From assembly GCA_903940125.1 (NCBI GenBank), contig CAJAJL010000097.1, positions 1-40,697 of the forward strand: a DNA stretch of 40,697 nucleotides, read 5' to 3'. The position numbers and the translations under genes are program-made. Below are positions 9,025 to 18,919 of this stretch, one piece after another; the first letter of the stretch is position 1; each line of letters opens with the position of its first letter. The notes below the pieces were generated by a model, which had not been told where the DNA came from, did no database searches, and saw only the letters and a list, made by a program, of their open reading frames with translations. The DNA comes from an uncultured Chlorobiaceae bacterium. Its GTDB lineage: Bacteria; Bacteroidota; Chlorobiia; Chlorobiales; Chlorobiaceae.

Positions 9025-11220
9025 TTAAGCAATCAGCTTTAACAGATAATCAACAACCTGGGTCAGCATAACCTGTCCTGACAGTGAAGCATCACTGACA
9101 GTTGGTGCAAGCGGTGCGTCAGTCTGATAAAAGCCATTGGCGATAAAGAGAAATACCAGCATAAATGTTCCGCCGAAGTAAAGAAACGTACCGGCCATTT
9201 TGGAATCTGATATGGTCAATACAGGGAACCTGAATGCAACCTCTCTGTTGAGGAACTTCTTTCCAAACCAACGGATAGTTCTGGTCTGGATGTCAGCACC
9301 TTCAAGACGTGAACCGCGATCTTCAAACCATACAGCAAAGCTGATAAACCATATCAAATGTCCAAGCATAAGAATGGTCGAAAGGTGTGAACTCGAGAAA
9401 ATAGTGACGGTTTCAGTCCAGAAATAATAGAAGATACCAGCTGAATAATGGTGGTGAAGTCCTGCAACGGAATCCCATGCCTTCGCATCAGCAGCGGGAA
9501 CACCGTACATCATGGAAGCAATCCAGGCACCATCGATATACCAGCAAACCGCAGAAAGACCCTTGACTCCCCACAGCATTGCAAACCAAAGCTGATCCTG
9601 TATCGAAACACCGCAGGTTCCGCCGTATACCGGACCAAGACATGGGAAAGAGTAGGAGTTTTTCTTGAGACCAAGATCATCCCACAGTGGAGATGTATGT
9701 GCAAAGAATGCAATACGGACAAGAGCGATAAGCGAGAAGAGCGAACCAGCCGTAATAACATGTGCCATTACCCAGTCATTGATACTTGGATCGGTAAACA
9801 TCCACTGGAAAACCGGAAGCGGTTTCAGCCAGTAGAAAGACATCATGATATTGGTACCGAAAATATTCAGTTCGCAGATTGTATTCCAGACGATCACTGC
9901 ATAAACCGAAAGCATAGTGGCAAAACAGAGCGCCATTACTGTACCGAGAATCTTGACCTGAACTTCCTGATCACGTCCTTTAGTAATCCAGATAGACTTG
10001 ATCTGATTGTAGATACCGTTAAGCTGGATTTTAAGGAGATATTGACCACCATGATAGACTCCGGCGAAAACATAAAGAACACCGCAGATGATATGGTTGA
10101 AGGTGATGAGGTTGATAACAACCCTTGCCATACCGAAAGAGTGACCGTTTTTAGGAAGAATAGCATAAGGAGCAAAATCAGCAAACTCTTTTGATCCAGA
10201 GATAATTTTACCACCTTCCTCAACGAAATTATAGCTCACCCTGTTGAACGGTTCACCATAAAGATAAAAAACAAGATTGTCCAGTTCCTTATAGTATGCG
10301 GCAAATGAAGGCTGCTGGAAAGCAACGAATGCTATCACGCCAAGTGCAATATTAATATAGCCGATTGCTGTAAGGTGAACTGAAAAGGCGGCTTTCATAT
10401 CATCATTCAGGTGGATGGCAGCATTCGGAGGATTGTTCCACCAGTAGATACCAAGAGCAAAAAAGATGATAAAAAACACGAAAGACATAAAGGTCTCTGA
10501 ATTGATAGTCTGGAAATCAGGAATAGGTTCGAACCCGAGCACCAGCCACATCAGCAAACCCCAGCCAAGGAAAAGCAGCGACATATAAATAGTGTGTGGC
10601 CCAAGTGCATCCTTATAGGTTTTCGCACTTGTTCCGCTGAATACTATATCGCCAAACTTACCAAGGAATCTGAAATCACGGAAATTACCGGCACGTCCGG
10701 TAAAAGGATTCGTGAGATTGTGCGTCCAGTGACGCCATCCACCGAAAAGAAGGATGGAGCCGGAAAGGAAATGAAATAATGCCCACCCGATAAGTTTGGA
10801 GGCAGCAAATTCAAGATCCTCTGTTTTCGTACTGTAGGTATCAATACCAAGCGAAACCATTCTTGGTTTGATAGTCAGATAGAACCAGTTGTCATGGAAA
10901 CCTGGTGCACCCCAAGGAAAAACCTGAATCCCTGAGATGTAGTAGATTGCCATAAGGAAACCCAACACTCCAAGCAGCGCGAGATGACCTCCGACGACCT
11001 GTTCGTCATCAATCTTCTCGGTATCAAAAATCTGATACCACTTTGTTGAGCGTGTTTCTGTTCGCTGGAACAAAAACCTCCTCATTTTAGACGCATCCTG
11101 CTCCTTGATAACAGATGGTGCACCTGGAGCACCATTCACCTTCGGAGAAGGAGCGTTCCCCTTGGGAGGTGGGACAGTGCCCTTTGGCTTGACTCCTGCC
11201 GGATTCACTTGTTCAGCCAT
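9025..11220 (-). CDS. pscA: photosystem P840 reaction-centre core protein PscA
   Basis: PscA is the homodimer-forming core of the type-I reaction centre of green sulfur bacteria. It binds P840, the primary acceptor chlorophylls and, at the dimer interface, the FX [4Fe-4S] cluster. The 731-residue protein has a Pro/Lys/Gly-rich N-terminal tail (about 1-45) and many hydrophobic membrane helices, consistent with the family's eleven. The FX loop FPCLGPVYGGTCG carries Cys527 and Cys536. The end of the protein is hydrophobic. SD AAGGAG lies just before the ATG. It heads the pscA-pscB unit and is divergent from dapF across a 394-base region. Confidence 0.98.
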   Translation of the reverse strand: MAEQVNPAGVKPKGTVPPPKGNAPSPKVNGAPGAPSVIKEQDASKMRRFLFQRTETRSTKWYQIFDTEKIDDEQVVGGHLALLGVLGFLMAIYYISGIQVFPWGAPGFHDNWFYLTIKPRMVSLGIDTYSTKTEDLEFAASKLIGWALFHFLSGSILLFGGWRHWTHNLTNPFTGRAGNFRDFRFLGKFGDIVFSGTSAKTYKDALGPHTIYMSLLFLGWGLLMWLVLGFEPIPDFQTINSETFMSFVFFIIFFALGIYWWNNPPNAAIHLNDDMKAAFSVHLTAIGYINIALGVIAFVAFQQPSFAAYYKELDNLVFYLYGEPFNRVSYNFVEEGGKIISGSKEFADFAPYAILPKNGHSFGMARVVINLITFNHIICGVLYVFAGVYHGGQYLLKIQLNGIYNQIKSIWITKGRDQEVQVKILGTVMALCFATMLSVYAVIVWNTICELNIFGTNIMMSFYWLKPLPVFQWMFTDPSINDWVMAHVITAGSLFSLIALVRIAFFAHTSPLWDDLGLKKNSYSFPCLGPVYGGTCGVSIQDQLWFAMLWGVKGLSAVCWYIDGAWIASMMYGVPAADAKAWDSVAGLHHHYSAGIFYYFWTETVTIFSSSHLSTILMLGHLIWFISFAVWFEDRGSRLEGADIQTRTIRWFGKKFLNREVAFRFPVLTISDSKMAGTFLYFGGTFMLVFLFIANGFYQTDAPLAPTVSDASLSGQVMLTQVVDYLLKLIA

Positions 11221-11614
11221 TGTATTCTCTCCTTTGTTTGGACCTATTTCATGTTAAAGAAACCAAAAAGAAAACCGTTGCGTTATATCTTACCATACAA
11301 TCAGGCTACAAACTCCGGGGAATAAAACGATCCAGAAGCTTCAGCATTTTATCTATCTCCTAACGCAATGCATATGATTACTTTCAAAATCTATGGAAAA
11401 AAACCTTAAAAGTCAGCTTAAGAAAGGCAATTACCCAAACAAATCAACAGATATACCAGTGGGTAAAATAACAAAATTTATTTAATAATAAATAGTTTTA
11501 CAGGCGCATTAATGCGCTATTGTTTTATTATACAGCATGAAAGCACTTGCTTCCAGTATTTTTGTCTGCTGTCCGGCAACGGAAAACTTCTCAACCTAGA
11601 ATATTTTTATCAGT
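11221..11614. other. divergent control region pscA / dapF
   Basis: This 394-base AT-rich region carries the pscA leader and SD (on minus, AAGGAG near 11230) and the dapF upstream region. I see no gene. The main structure is a perfect 14-base palindrome at 11504-11517. TTATTATAC at about 11525-11533 could be a -10 region for dapF, but no convincing -35 was seen. Confidence 0.5.
11504..11517. promoter_or_regulatory. palindrome GCGCATTAATGCGC
   Basis: A perfect 14-base inverted repeat without a loop, in an AT-rich setting about 100 bases before dapF and 285 before pscA. The shape suits a dimeric regulator's operator. No T-run follows, so it is not a terminator. The binding protein is unknown. 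Confidence 0.4.
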
Positions 11615-12415
11615 ATGGAGATCACGTTCAGCAAACTGTCCGGTGCGGGCAATGATTTTATTGTTATCGACAACAGAGACCTTTCCTTAACATTATCCCC
11701 GGAACAAATCAATACGTTATGTACCAGAAGAACAGGAATAGGAGCTGATGGCCTTATTCTCATAGAACCTTCTTCAGCATATGCTTTCAGTATGAAATAC
11801 TACAACGCCGATGGCTATCCTGGATCAATGTGCGGAAACGGCGGCAGATGCGCTGCATATTTTGCCTTCACCATAGGAATACCCGCCTCGTCTGTCAACG
11901 GCTATGTCTTTGAAGCCAACAGCAATCAATATAATGCATGGATTACCGCGACCGAAACCGTCAGACTCCGTATGCTTGCGCCTCAAGAGTTCATGAACAA
12001 TATTGAGATTGAGGGGCTGATCTGCCATTCTGTCAATACAGGCTCTCCACATGCAATTATTTTTACCTCAGATCTGCAAACAGCCAGTGTTACCGGTACC
12101 GGACGCGCCATAAGACACAGAAGTGATATTTTTCCTGAAGGCACCAACGTCAACTTTATCGAAATCACCTCTCCTGACTCTCTTTCTATCCGTACGTTTG
12201 AGCGAGGGGTGGAAGATGAAACTCTTGCCTGCGGAACCGGATCGGTTGCAGCGGCCTTGATGAGCCATCTCCTTGGAAAAACTTCAAGTACAACGGTGCA
12301 CGTTGCCGTAAAGAGCGGAGATATCCTTGATGTTCAGTTTAATGAGGCAATGGATGAGGTATTCCTCACCGGACCTGCAAAAATAGTCTACAAGGGCAGT
12401 TGTACAATTGATTAA
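11615..12415 (+). CDS. dapF: diaminopimelate epimerase
   Basis: DapF converts LL- to meso-diaminopimelate for lysine and peptidoglycan synthesis, without a cofactor. The 266-residue protein starts MEITFSKLSGAGNDFIVID, the family's usual N-terminus. The two catalytic Cys are in MCGNGGRC and ACGTGS, one in each half of the pseudo-symmetric fold. The length is normal. It is followed 33 bases later by the amino-acid dehydrogenase. Confidence 0.96.
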   Translation: MEITFSKLSGAGNDFIVIDNRDLSLTLSPEQINTLCTRRTGIGADGLILIEPSSAYAFSMKYYNADGYPGSMCGNGGRCAAYFAFTIGIPASSVNGYVFEANSNQYNAWITATETVRLRMLAPQEFMNNIEIEGLICHSVNTGSPHAIIFTSDLQTASVTGTGRAIRHRSDIFPEGTNVNFIEITSPDSLSIRTFERGVEDETLACGTGSVAAALMSHLLGKTSSTTVHVAVKSGDILDVQFNEAMDEVFLTGPAKIVYKGSCTID

Positions 12416-12448
12416 AAAAAACTTTTCACCCCCTCGGCAACAATACTT

Positions 12449-13711
12449 ATGAATCGAAGCCCCCAATCCGCACAAATATCTTATAACACTGCTCAGAAGC
12501 AGCTACAAGAAGCGGCTGCCATCATTAAGCTTGACTCTGCTGCGTATGAACTTCTCCGCTGCCCTTTACGGGAACTCCATGTAACCATACCTGTAAAAAT
12601 GGACAACGGCAGCATAAAAATTTTTCAAGGATTCCGCGTACAGCATAATGATGCGAGGGGGCCAAACAAGGGAGGAATCCGCTTTCACCCTGATGAGACC
12701 ATTGATACCGTCAGGGCGTTAGCTTCATGGATGACCTGGAAAACCTCTGTCATGGATCTTCCGCTCGGTGGAGGAAAAGGTGGAGTTATCTGTAATCCGA
12801 AAACAATGTCGACCGGTGAACTTGAACGGCTCTCGCGTGCCTATATTCGCCAGCTCGGAAGCTTTCTCGGCCCTCAAAAGGACATCCCCGCCCCAGATGT
12901 TTACACAACACCCCAAATTATGGCCTGGATAGCTGATGAATACTCTATCATGCAGGGCAAAAACCTGTTCGGAGTCATCACTGGAAAACCGCTCGCCCTT
13001 GGAGGTTCTGCCGGCAGAGGTGATGCAACGGCAAGAGGAGGCATGTATTGTGTACGGGAAGCTGCAGAAGCGCTTGGCCTTAGCCTTGCCGGAGCAAGAG
13101 CTGCAATCCAGGGCTACGGCAATGCTGGTTCTAACGCCCACAAGCTCGCTATTGAACTTCTCGGTATGAAAGTAATTGCTGTCTCAGATTCATCCGGAAG
13201 CATCTATAACCCGGATGGATTTCGTTATGAAGCGCTCATGATGCATAAAAAGAAAAGTGGCTCTGTAAGCGGTTTTCCAGGAGCCGCTGCCATTTCAGAC
13301 AAAGAATTACTTGAACTTGATGTGTCAGTCCTTTTTCCTGCTGCACTTGATTCGGTTATAACTAAGACAAATGCTCCGGATATCAGGGCAAAAATCATTG
13401 CAGAACTTGCAAACGGACCTATCACCCCGGAAGCCGACGCCATTCTTTATAATAAAGGCGTTTATATCATTCCCGACCTTCTCTGCAATGCAGGAGGGGT
13501 AACAGTCTCATACTTTGAAATGGTACAGAACGCCTACGGATACTATTGGGAAGAGGAACAGGTTCAGCAACGCCTCGAACACAAGATGAAAACCGCATTT
13601 CTGGCTGTGCAGCAAAAAAGCCAGACATACAAAGTACATAACCGTCTGGCCGCTTACATTGTCGCTGTTGAACGAGTGGCTGAAGCTATGAAGCTGAGAG
13701 GATGGTATTAA
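12449..13711 (+). CDS. glutamate dehydrogenase (Glu/Leu/Phe/Val family)
   Basis: A 420-residue hexameric-type amino-acid dehydrogenase; glutamate is the likely substrate, interconverted with 2-oxoglutarate and ammonia. The dimerisation/substrate domain includes [20 protein letters not shown] and PLGGGKGGV with the catalytic Lys region, and PAPDVYT. The nucleotide domain has the Rossmann motif QGYGNAGS. The length fits NAD-type GDH of bacteria and archaea. No obvious SD precedes the chosen ATG. It converges with the next gene with one base between the stop codons. Confidence 0.9.
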   Translation: MNRSPQSAQISYNTAQKQLQEAAAIIKLDSAAYELLRCPLRELHVTIPVKMDNGSIKIFQGFRVQHNDARGPNKGGIRFHPDETIDTVRALASWMTWKTSVMDLPLGGGKGGVICNPKTMSTGELERLSRAYIRQLGSFLGPQKDIPAPDVYTTPQIMAWIADEYSIMQGKNLFGVITGKPLALGGSAGRGDATARGGMYCVREAAEALGLSLAGARAAIQGYGNAGSNAHKLAIELLGMKVIAVSDSSGSIYNPDGFRYEALMMHKKKSGSVSGFPGAAAISDKELLELDVSVLFPAALDSVITKTNAPDIRAKIIAELANGPITPEADAILYNKGVYIIPDLLCNAGGVTVSYFEMVQNAYGYYWEEEQVQQRLEHKMKTAFLAVQQKSQTYKVHNRLAAYIVAVERVAEAMKLRGWY

Positions 13712-13712
13712 T

Positions 13713-14123
13713 TCACTTTCCGCCGATACTCTCCTTCAAACCCCGCGCCTTCGCGGCAAGTGCCGGGGCGTAAAGCATAAGAATGACGCCGAAAACCATC
13801 AGCCCGCCTTTAGCAATGTTGTAGTCAGAAAGGATGCGATCCAGCGAATATCCAAAATAGTAGCCGAGAGTGAACTCGAAGATGAGGGTAAGCACCACCC
13901 ATAGTGCGCCAACCTGAAGCTGCTGCCTGTGTGATCCCGGACCAAACCACCGGATACAGAGCCACGTAATGGTTAAAATAATTACGGAGCCGATCACTAC
14001 CCCTATCTGATGAGAAAGCAGCTCACCTATCCGGGGAACCAGAAAGATGCGTCGCAAAGTTCCATGAACTGATTCAGCAACGGCAATCATCAGCCAGACA
14101 TACAGTGCCCTTTTCCAGTTCAT
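13713..14123 (-). CDS. small four-helix membrane protein, unknown
   Basis: A 136-residue hydrophobic protein with about four membrane segments (roughly residues 6-20, 38-58, 70-90 and 108-125). I do not recognise a family. Charged loops such as RWFGPGSHRQQ lie between the helices. It is alone on the minus strand between the dehydrogenase and rubredoxin genes, convergent with the former, with no sign of an operon. The frame is well supported by the membrane-protein pattern but function cannot be inferred. Confidence 0.7.
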   Translation of the reverse strand: MNWKRALYVWLMIAVAESVHGTLRRIFLVPRIGELLSHQIGVVIGSVIILTITWLCIRWFGPGSHRQQLQVGALWVVLTLIFEFTLGYYFGYSLDRILSDYNIAKGGLMVFGVILMLYAPALAAKARGLKESIGGK

Positions 14124-14445
14124 GTCATACCCTCACCCCATTGGTTATCACAAATATAATACGTCGATAGATATTATTTTAAAGCTCCACTTTCATCTTC
14201 ATATTCGGCTGTGTGTAATAACAATCCTTTTGCAATCAGGCCTTCGGCTTCTGAAACCCGGCTGGCTTGCGACAGCTTTAAGACAATGGCACCGGGGACT
14301 TTTTTATGCATGCAAAAGAACTTTTTAAAAGTACATTCGCTTTATTTCAACATCAAGAAGAACTTATTATACTCAATGGCCTTTTTTTCTGTATCATCAT
14401 CATTTATAATTCAGATAACTCTTAATTAAACCGGAGAATAATTTT
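14124..14445. other. intergenic region before rubredoxin
   Basis: 322 bases with no convincing gene, RNA or repeat. The rightmost part is AT-rich and probably contains the rubredoxin promoter; the SD is CCGGAG at 14431-14436. Confidence 0.4.
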
Positions 14446-14610
14446 ATGCAAAAATGGGTTTGTGTACCTTGCGGCTATGTCTATGATCCTGAATTTGGCG
14501 ATCAAGACAGCGGAATTGAACCGGGAACTCCTTTCGAAAGCCTGCCCGATGATTGGGTATGTCCTGTTTGTGGTGTAGACAAAACTTTATTTGAAGTCTA
14601 TAACGACTAA
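14446..14610 (+). CDS. rubredoxin
   Basis: A 54-residue rubredoxin, a soluble one-electron carrier with a single Fe(Cys)4 site. The ligands are in CVPCGY (Cys6, Cys9) and CPVCGVDK (Cys39, Cys42), and the aromatic core residues WVC, YVYDP and DDWVCP are conserved. It translates cleanly from ATG to TAA with an upstream GGAG. In green sulfur bacteria rubredoxins can serve as electron acceptors for pyruvate:ferredoxin oxidoreductase; the role here is inferred. It is a single-gene unit with its own terminator. Confidence 0.96.
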   Translation: MQKWVCVPCGYVYDPEFGDQDSGIEPGTPFESLPDDWVCPVCGVDKTLFEVYND

Positions 14611-14636
14611 CAAGACAGTTTACTGATTGTCCTGAA

Positions 14637-14675
14637 CAGAAAAACGCTCCAATTCGGTGCGTTTTTCTGTTTTTG
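14637..14675 (+). terminator. Rho-independent terminator of rubredoxin
   Basis: CAGAAAAACGC and GCGTTTTTCTG form an 11-bp stem with an 11-base loop, followed by TTTTTG. It lies 26 bases after the stop codon, between convergent genes, and might also act on the opposite strand. Confidence 0.85.
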
Positions 14676-14680
14676 TTGCT

Positions 14681-15628
14681 TCACATGGCATCTTCTGCCG
14701 GGCGCATCATCTCTCCAGCTTTTACCTTTAACGTGCGGAACTGATCGCTGACTGCCTCTATTCTGGATTCCCATTCCGGGTCTGGTTTGGTCGATTCAGC
14801 TTCCTTCAAAAAAGTTAGCAAGGTTGAAGTACAGGCAACTGGATCAAACAATATCCATTTTGCAGATACACCAAGAAAAAGAGCCAGCACGAAAAGGAAA
14901 AACTTCACTAAAGCCCAGGATGGGGGAAGAAAAAGAGCGAGTGCCCCAAGAGGAATCATAAAAACAATGGTTGTAATAATAACGAACACATAACTGAAAA
15001 GCGTAAGCACCACGGCATTTTTCAGCAATGCTTTCCATGACTGGCAATAAACGAGGATACCTGATTTTGCAGCATCGAAAACATTCTCATTACCTGTAAG
15101 GAAGGTATACGCTATGACGGACTCATCAATATACGTCAGACTGAAATTCACTATGCGCTGTACAATATTTGCCAGACCTTCAAGAGCTGGTATAGGAAGG
15201 GCATTCATAACATTAAACAAGGTACGGTTCAGCGAAACAAGCACTCCTTTTACAAGCTGATCGACAAGGGCAAGAACACTGACCTCCTTATAATATTTCA
15301 TAACCCTTTCTTTTGCCCATACCGTCTGAGAAATACCTGATGGAAGGCTTCCTTTTTCCGCAATCTCGGTTATCAACGCTATATGGCCAGCCTGAAGCAA
15401 ATACAAAACATATTCGCGCAGCAGCCTGAAACCAAACCCGCCTGCAAATAATACTATAAGGAAAAGCACGCCTGCAGCACCGCTCCCGAAAACGCTTCCG
15501 ATAAGGACAAGAATACCGAGAAACACCGCGACAACAGCAGCGATAGCACTGTATACCAATGTCCGGTAAAGCAGATAAACTTTTGTTTGTGCAACGATTT
15601 TTACAGCTTCACCAAATTGCAGACTCAT
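14681..15628 (-). CDS. integral membrane protein, unknown
   Basis: A 315-residue protein with several hydrophobic helices in two groups: about residues 25-75, and a C-terminal group in the last third including VVLTLFSYVFVIITTIVFM. A soluble charged tail ends the protein. I chose the ATG at 15628 (MSLQFGEAVKIVAQTK) because AAGGAA precedes it; a 65-residue upstream extension in the same frame only shadows mtgA coding sequence. I do not recognise the family. It starts 46 bases after the mtgA stop and is likely co-transcribed with it, which might hint at an envelope role. Confidence 0.8.
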   Translation of the reverse strand: MSLQFGEAVKIVAQTKVYLLYRTLVYSAIAAVVAVFLGILVLIGSVFGSGAAGVLFLIVLFAGGFGFRLLREYVLYLLQAGHIALITEIAEKGSLPSGISQTVWAKERVMKYYKEVSVLALVDQLVKGVLVSLNRTLFNVMNALPIPALEGLANIVQRIVNFSLTYIDESVIAYTFLTGNENVFDAAKSGILVYCQSWKALLKNAVVLTLFSYVFVIITTIVFMIPLGALALFLPPSWALVKFFLFVLALFLGVSAKWILFDPVACTSTLLTFLKEAESTKPDPEWESRIEAVSDQFRTLKVKAGEMMRPAEDAM

Positions 15629-15674
15629 AGCAATATTCCTTTTTTTCTTATAATTATATTGCCCTTCGTTTCCA

Positions 15675-16640
15675 TCAAGGTTTGTCTGTTCCTGATGGAG
15701 TTTCGGAAACACCCGCGTCTCCTTTTCCAGCTGGAAGAGCACTTTTATCTGCAGCACCTTTGTCTGAGGTGCTATCCGCTGAAACTGCCTGATCAATAAG
15801 ATATTCCGGAACACCAATGACAACGGAATCCACCGGAACGACGTCCGGCTTAATAGTCATAACCTCCTTATAATCAGGTACGAAAATCCCCCTCTTTCGC
15901 ATGACAGCATAGATTATTCTGGAACGATTGCGAACATAGGAAGAAGAACCGACAGGGGAATATTTAATCGGGTTTGGAAGTACCGATACAAGTTTTGACG
16001 CTTGTTGAGCCGTTAATCGGGCGGGACTGACACCATAGTAATGTCGCGCAGCCTGATCAATACCGAAAATGCCATCACCCCATTCTACAAGATTAACATA
16101 AAGCTCAAGAATCCTGCGTTTTGAAAGTTTTTTTTCAATTCTCCATGTAAGAATGGCCTCCTTGATTTTGCGAACCGGGTTTTTTGAAGAGGAAAGATAA
16201 AGATTTTTAGCAAGCTGCTGGCTAATGGTACTGCCACCCATTTTAAATTTTTTTGCCGCAATATCTTTTTCTATTGAACGCTCAATGGCCTGGTAATCAA
16301 ACCCCTCATGCTTCCAGAACTTGTCATCTTCAGCAATCAGAACCGCCTTGATAAGGTTCGGAGAAACATTGTGCAACGATACCCACTGCTGATGTATTTT
16401 TTTATTGTCGAGTCCTTGCTCTTTCCATTCAGCCTCACGGGACTCCATAAAAGCTGTTTTTACCGGATTTTCTTCAACAAGCTTACCGACATCCGGAAAA
16501 ACAAAGTATCGTGCAATATCAGCAAAGAAAAGCAACAAGAGAATGCTGATTATAATTCTGGCAACCTTCATCCTTCTTAACGATTTACGTCTACCATGAA
16601 AAAATATGTATGGCTGCAAAATACCAAATATCAATGACAT
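15675..16640 (-). CDS. mtgA: monofunctional peptidoglycan glycosyltransferase
   Basis: A GT51-family transglycosylase that polymerises lipid II into glycan strands at the outer face of the cytoplasmic membrane. One N-terminal membrane helix (about residues 27-45) is followed by the GT51 domain: AEDDKFWKHEGFDYQAI with the catalytic Glu, then GGSTISQQLAKNLYL, RKIKEAILTWRIEKKLSK and ELYVNLVEWGDGIFGI. There is no penicillin-binding transpeptidase domain. The C-terminus is a low-complexity Ser/Ala/Asp/Gly/Lys tail. The start may instead be Met24 (ATG at 16571). Confidence 0.93.
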   Translation of the reverse strand: MSLIFGILQPYIFFHGRRKSLRRMKVARIIISILLLLFFADIARYFVFPDVGKLVEENPVKTAFMESREAEWKEQGLDNKKIHQQWVSLHNVSPNLIKAVLIAEDDKFWKHEGFDYQAIERSIEKDIAAKKFKMGGSTISQQLAKNLYLSSSKNPVRKIKEAILTWRIEKKLSKRRILELYVNLVEWGDGIFGIDQAARHYYGVSPARLTAQQASKLVSVLPNPIKYSPVGSSSYVRNRSRIIYAVMRKRGIFVPDYKEVMTIKPDVVPVDSVVIGVPEYLIDQAVSADSTSDKGAADKSALPAGKGDAGVSETPSGTDKP

Positions 16641-16743
16641 GCAACGACATGTACGTCAAAATAGTAATGACGATCTGAAGAGCGTCAATAGATTAAGTTT
16701 TGTACAGGAAATAATCCACCCTGCGGATGGAGGGGAGGAAAAG

Positions 16744-16816
16744 TGCCCTCGGGCAGACTCGAACCGCCGACCTACAGTTTAGGAAACTGTTGCTCTATCC
16801 ACTGAGCTACAAGGGC
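16744..16816 (-). tRNA. tRNA-Arg (CCT)
   Basis: Minus-strand cloverleaf with acceptor GCCCTTG/CGAGGGC (one G-U), anticodon loop TTCCTAA giving CCT (Arg AGG), and T arm GGTTCGAGTC. The discriminator is A. It stands alone between mutL and mtgA. Confidence 0.94.
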
Positions 16817-16861
16817 ATGGGCTCAAATTTACTATTTTTGCACAAACTTGCAACCACCTTG

Positions 16862-18742
16862 TTATTTTCTACCAAACATCCGGTCAAGCTGGTCGAGTGA
16901 AAGCTTGATAATAACGGGTCTGCCGTGCGGGCATGAGTATGGTTCACGGGTAGCAAAAAGATTGTCAATGAGTGTGCGCATCTCTTCAAGAGAAAGCTTT
17001 TGACCAGCCATTATGGCATTGCGACACGAATATGATTTTGCAAGGTTGTCACGCCGATCGAGCTTAAGCCTTGAGGCGTTGTCCTGATATTCAGCAATCA
17101 TATCCTGCAGGATTGTGACTTCGGTGCCCGGTTTAACATCCTGTGGAACACCTTCTATCATAACCGTTTGTTTGCCGAACTTTCTCAAATTGAAACCAAG
17201 TCGGTCAAGATCTTCACGAATTTCCTCAAAAACCTCATACTCCCACGGACGAAACTCTACTTTTTGAGGAAAAAGCAACTGCTGGGAGTTTGGAACATTC
17301 TGGTGCATGACATCAACGGCTCGTTCGTACAACACCCGTTCATGCGCCACATGCTGATCTATGATCATCAATCCTGTTCTGATCTGGCAGATAAGATATT
17401 TGTTATGCAACTGCCATATTTTCGGTTCGGCCCCTTTCGGATTTGGAACAGCTTCATCTTCGTTCAGACGAGAAAGCAGCAGGGATGAGAGTCCGTCATC
17501 TCCTTCCCGCGGCTCGCGCTCCGGACTGTTATATCCTTTTTCAAATTGATTCGTGAACATATCATCCTGCTTCAAGGCAGAACCCCGTGGTGTGTCGGGC
17601 TCCTGAAACGCACCTGCTTTATAATGTGCATAAAGGTCGCCTGTTGACAGAGAGCGGTTCGGCATATCCTGGAATGAGAGTTTTCTGAACGACGATTCCT
17701 GAGAAGATGGAGAGTGAAATTCAACACTTTCCGGGGCAGCAATATCAGGAGAAAAATCCTGCAACTGAATAGTCCGCTTAACAACAGGATAGAACATGTT
17801 GCGGACACTCCGCTCATCATCAAACCTGATCTCAAGCTTGGATGGATGAACATTGACGTCAACCCTTGAAGGATCTATACCAAGAAAAAGCAGGACAAAA
17901 GGAGTCTGTCGTTCAACCAGCAGGTCACCATAAGCCTGCTGAACTGCCTGGGATAACATCCGGTTCTGAACAAGCCGGCGATTGATAAAAAAATACTGCT
18001 CGAGTTTTCGGCGTTTCTGCATAACGGGCTTGCCGAGAAATCCCCTGATTGAGAGATAATCGTTCTCTTCAGAGAGTTCAATCATGCCGGCAGCAAAATC
18101 GCTGCCGTAAAAAACATTGAGCCGTTCCAAAATATCCGGTTGCTTCAAATGAAAAAGTTCCTCATCATCGCTATACATTCTCCACTCAATATCAGGGTAT
18201 GCCAACGCGAACGATTTGACGATTTCAAAAATATGCTGATACTCGGTAGCGTTAGACTTCAGAAACTTGCGTCGGGCAGGCACATTATAAAAAAGGTTCC
18301 TGACGCTGATCGTCGTCCCCAATTCTCCCTGTACCCCTGATTCTTCGACAAGGACACCCCCTTCGTAACGGAGCCGCAAACCCAGCGTTTGTGCAGCTGT
18401 TCTGGTTTTTAATTCAAAATGCGATACCGATGAGATACTTGCAAGAGCTTCACCCCTGAAACCAAGGCTCTGAAGAGTGTCAAGATCCTCAACGCCAGTA
18501 ATTTTACTGGTTGCAAACCGTTCAACACACAAAAGCGCATCTTCCCGCAACATCCCTGCACCATTATCTACAATCCGGATCAGCTCCTTTCCGGCATCTT
18601 TTATGGCAATAGTTATTTTATCCGCACCCGCATCAATGCAATTTTCAATAAGCTCTTTAACCACTGATGCAGGGCGTTGAACAACTTCTCCTGCAGAAAT
18701 TTTGTTAGCGACTCTATCAGGTAATCTTGCAATTATTGCCAT
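16862..18742 (-). CDS. mutL: DNA mismatch repair protein MutL
   Basis: A 626-residue MutL of the mismatch-repair system. The N-terminal GHKL ATPase begins IARLPDRVANKISAGEVVQRPASV and includes ELIENCIDAGA, DNGAGM and GFRGEAL. After a variable linker, the C-terminal domain has the endonuclease metal motif DQHVAHERVLYE (from about residue 462; the usual Ala is Val here), SCRNAIMAG and CPHGRP (Cys604). This is the nicking-competent type found in bacteria without MutH. It is read on the minus strand after cinA with a 177-base gap. Confidence 0.95.
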   Translation of the reverse strand: MAIIARLPDRVANKISAGEVVQRPASVVKELIENCIDAGADKITIAIKDAGKELIRIVDNGAGMLREDALLCVERFATSKITGVEDLDTLQSLGFRGEALASISSVSHFELKTRTAAQTLGLRLRYEGGVLVEESGVQGELGTTISVRNLFYNVPARRKFLKSNATEYQHIFEIVKSFALAYPDIEWRMYSDDEELFHLKQPDILERLNVFYGSDFAAGMIELSEENDYLSIRGFLGKPVMQKRRKLEQYFFINRRLVQNRMLSQAVQQAYGDLLVERQTPFVLLFLGIDPSRVDVNVHPSKLEIRFDDERSVRNMFYPVVKRTIQLQDFSPDIAAPESVEFHSPSSQESSFRKLSFQDMPNRSLSTGDLYAHYKAGAFQEPDTPRGSALKQDDMFTNQFEKGYNSPEREPREGDDGLSSLLLSRLNEDEAVPNPKGAEPKIWQLHNKYLICQIRTGLMIIDQHVAHERVLYERAVDVMHQNVPNSQQLLFPQKVEFRPWEYEVFEEIREDLDRLGFNLRKFGKQTVMIEGVPQDVKPGTEVTILQDMIAEYQDNASRLKLDRRDNLAKSYSCRNAIMAGQKLSLEEMRTLIDNLFATREPYSCPHGRPVIIKLSLDQLDRMFGRK

Positions 18743-18919
18743 ACACTATCATTCATGAGAACTATGTGCTTGTCGTAAACCGTGTGAAAAATCTAATCAT
18801 TCCTGTAAGTTATCGATAAAACAGAGTCTTTTTTGTGAAAATGAGCATAAATTTTCTTCATTTTACACACTACTTCCAGCTCATCCAATGTTTACTCTCT
18901 GCCGGAAGAAGGAGAGTCT

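Noticed and set aside
9448..10194. 248-residue plus-strand ORF inside pscA
   Set aside because: Antisense shadow of a certain gene with no recognisable motif or start signal.
15629..15823. 65-residue N-terminal extension of the membrane protein that follows mtgA
   Set aside because: It overlaps mtgA coding sequence in another frame, and the internal ATG at 15628 has an SD (AAGGAA).
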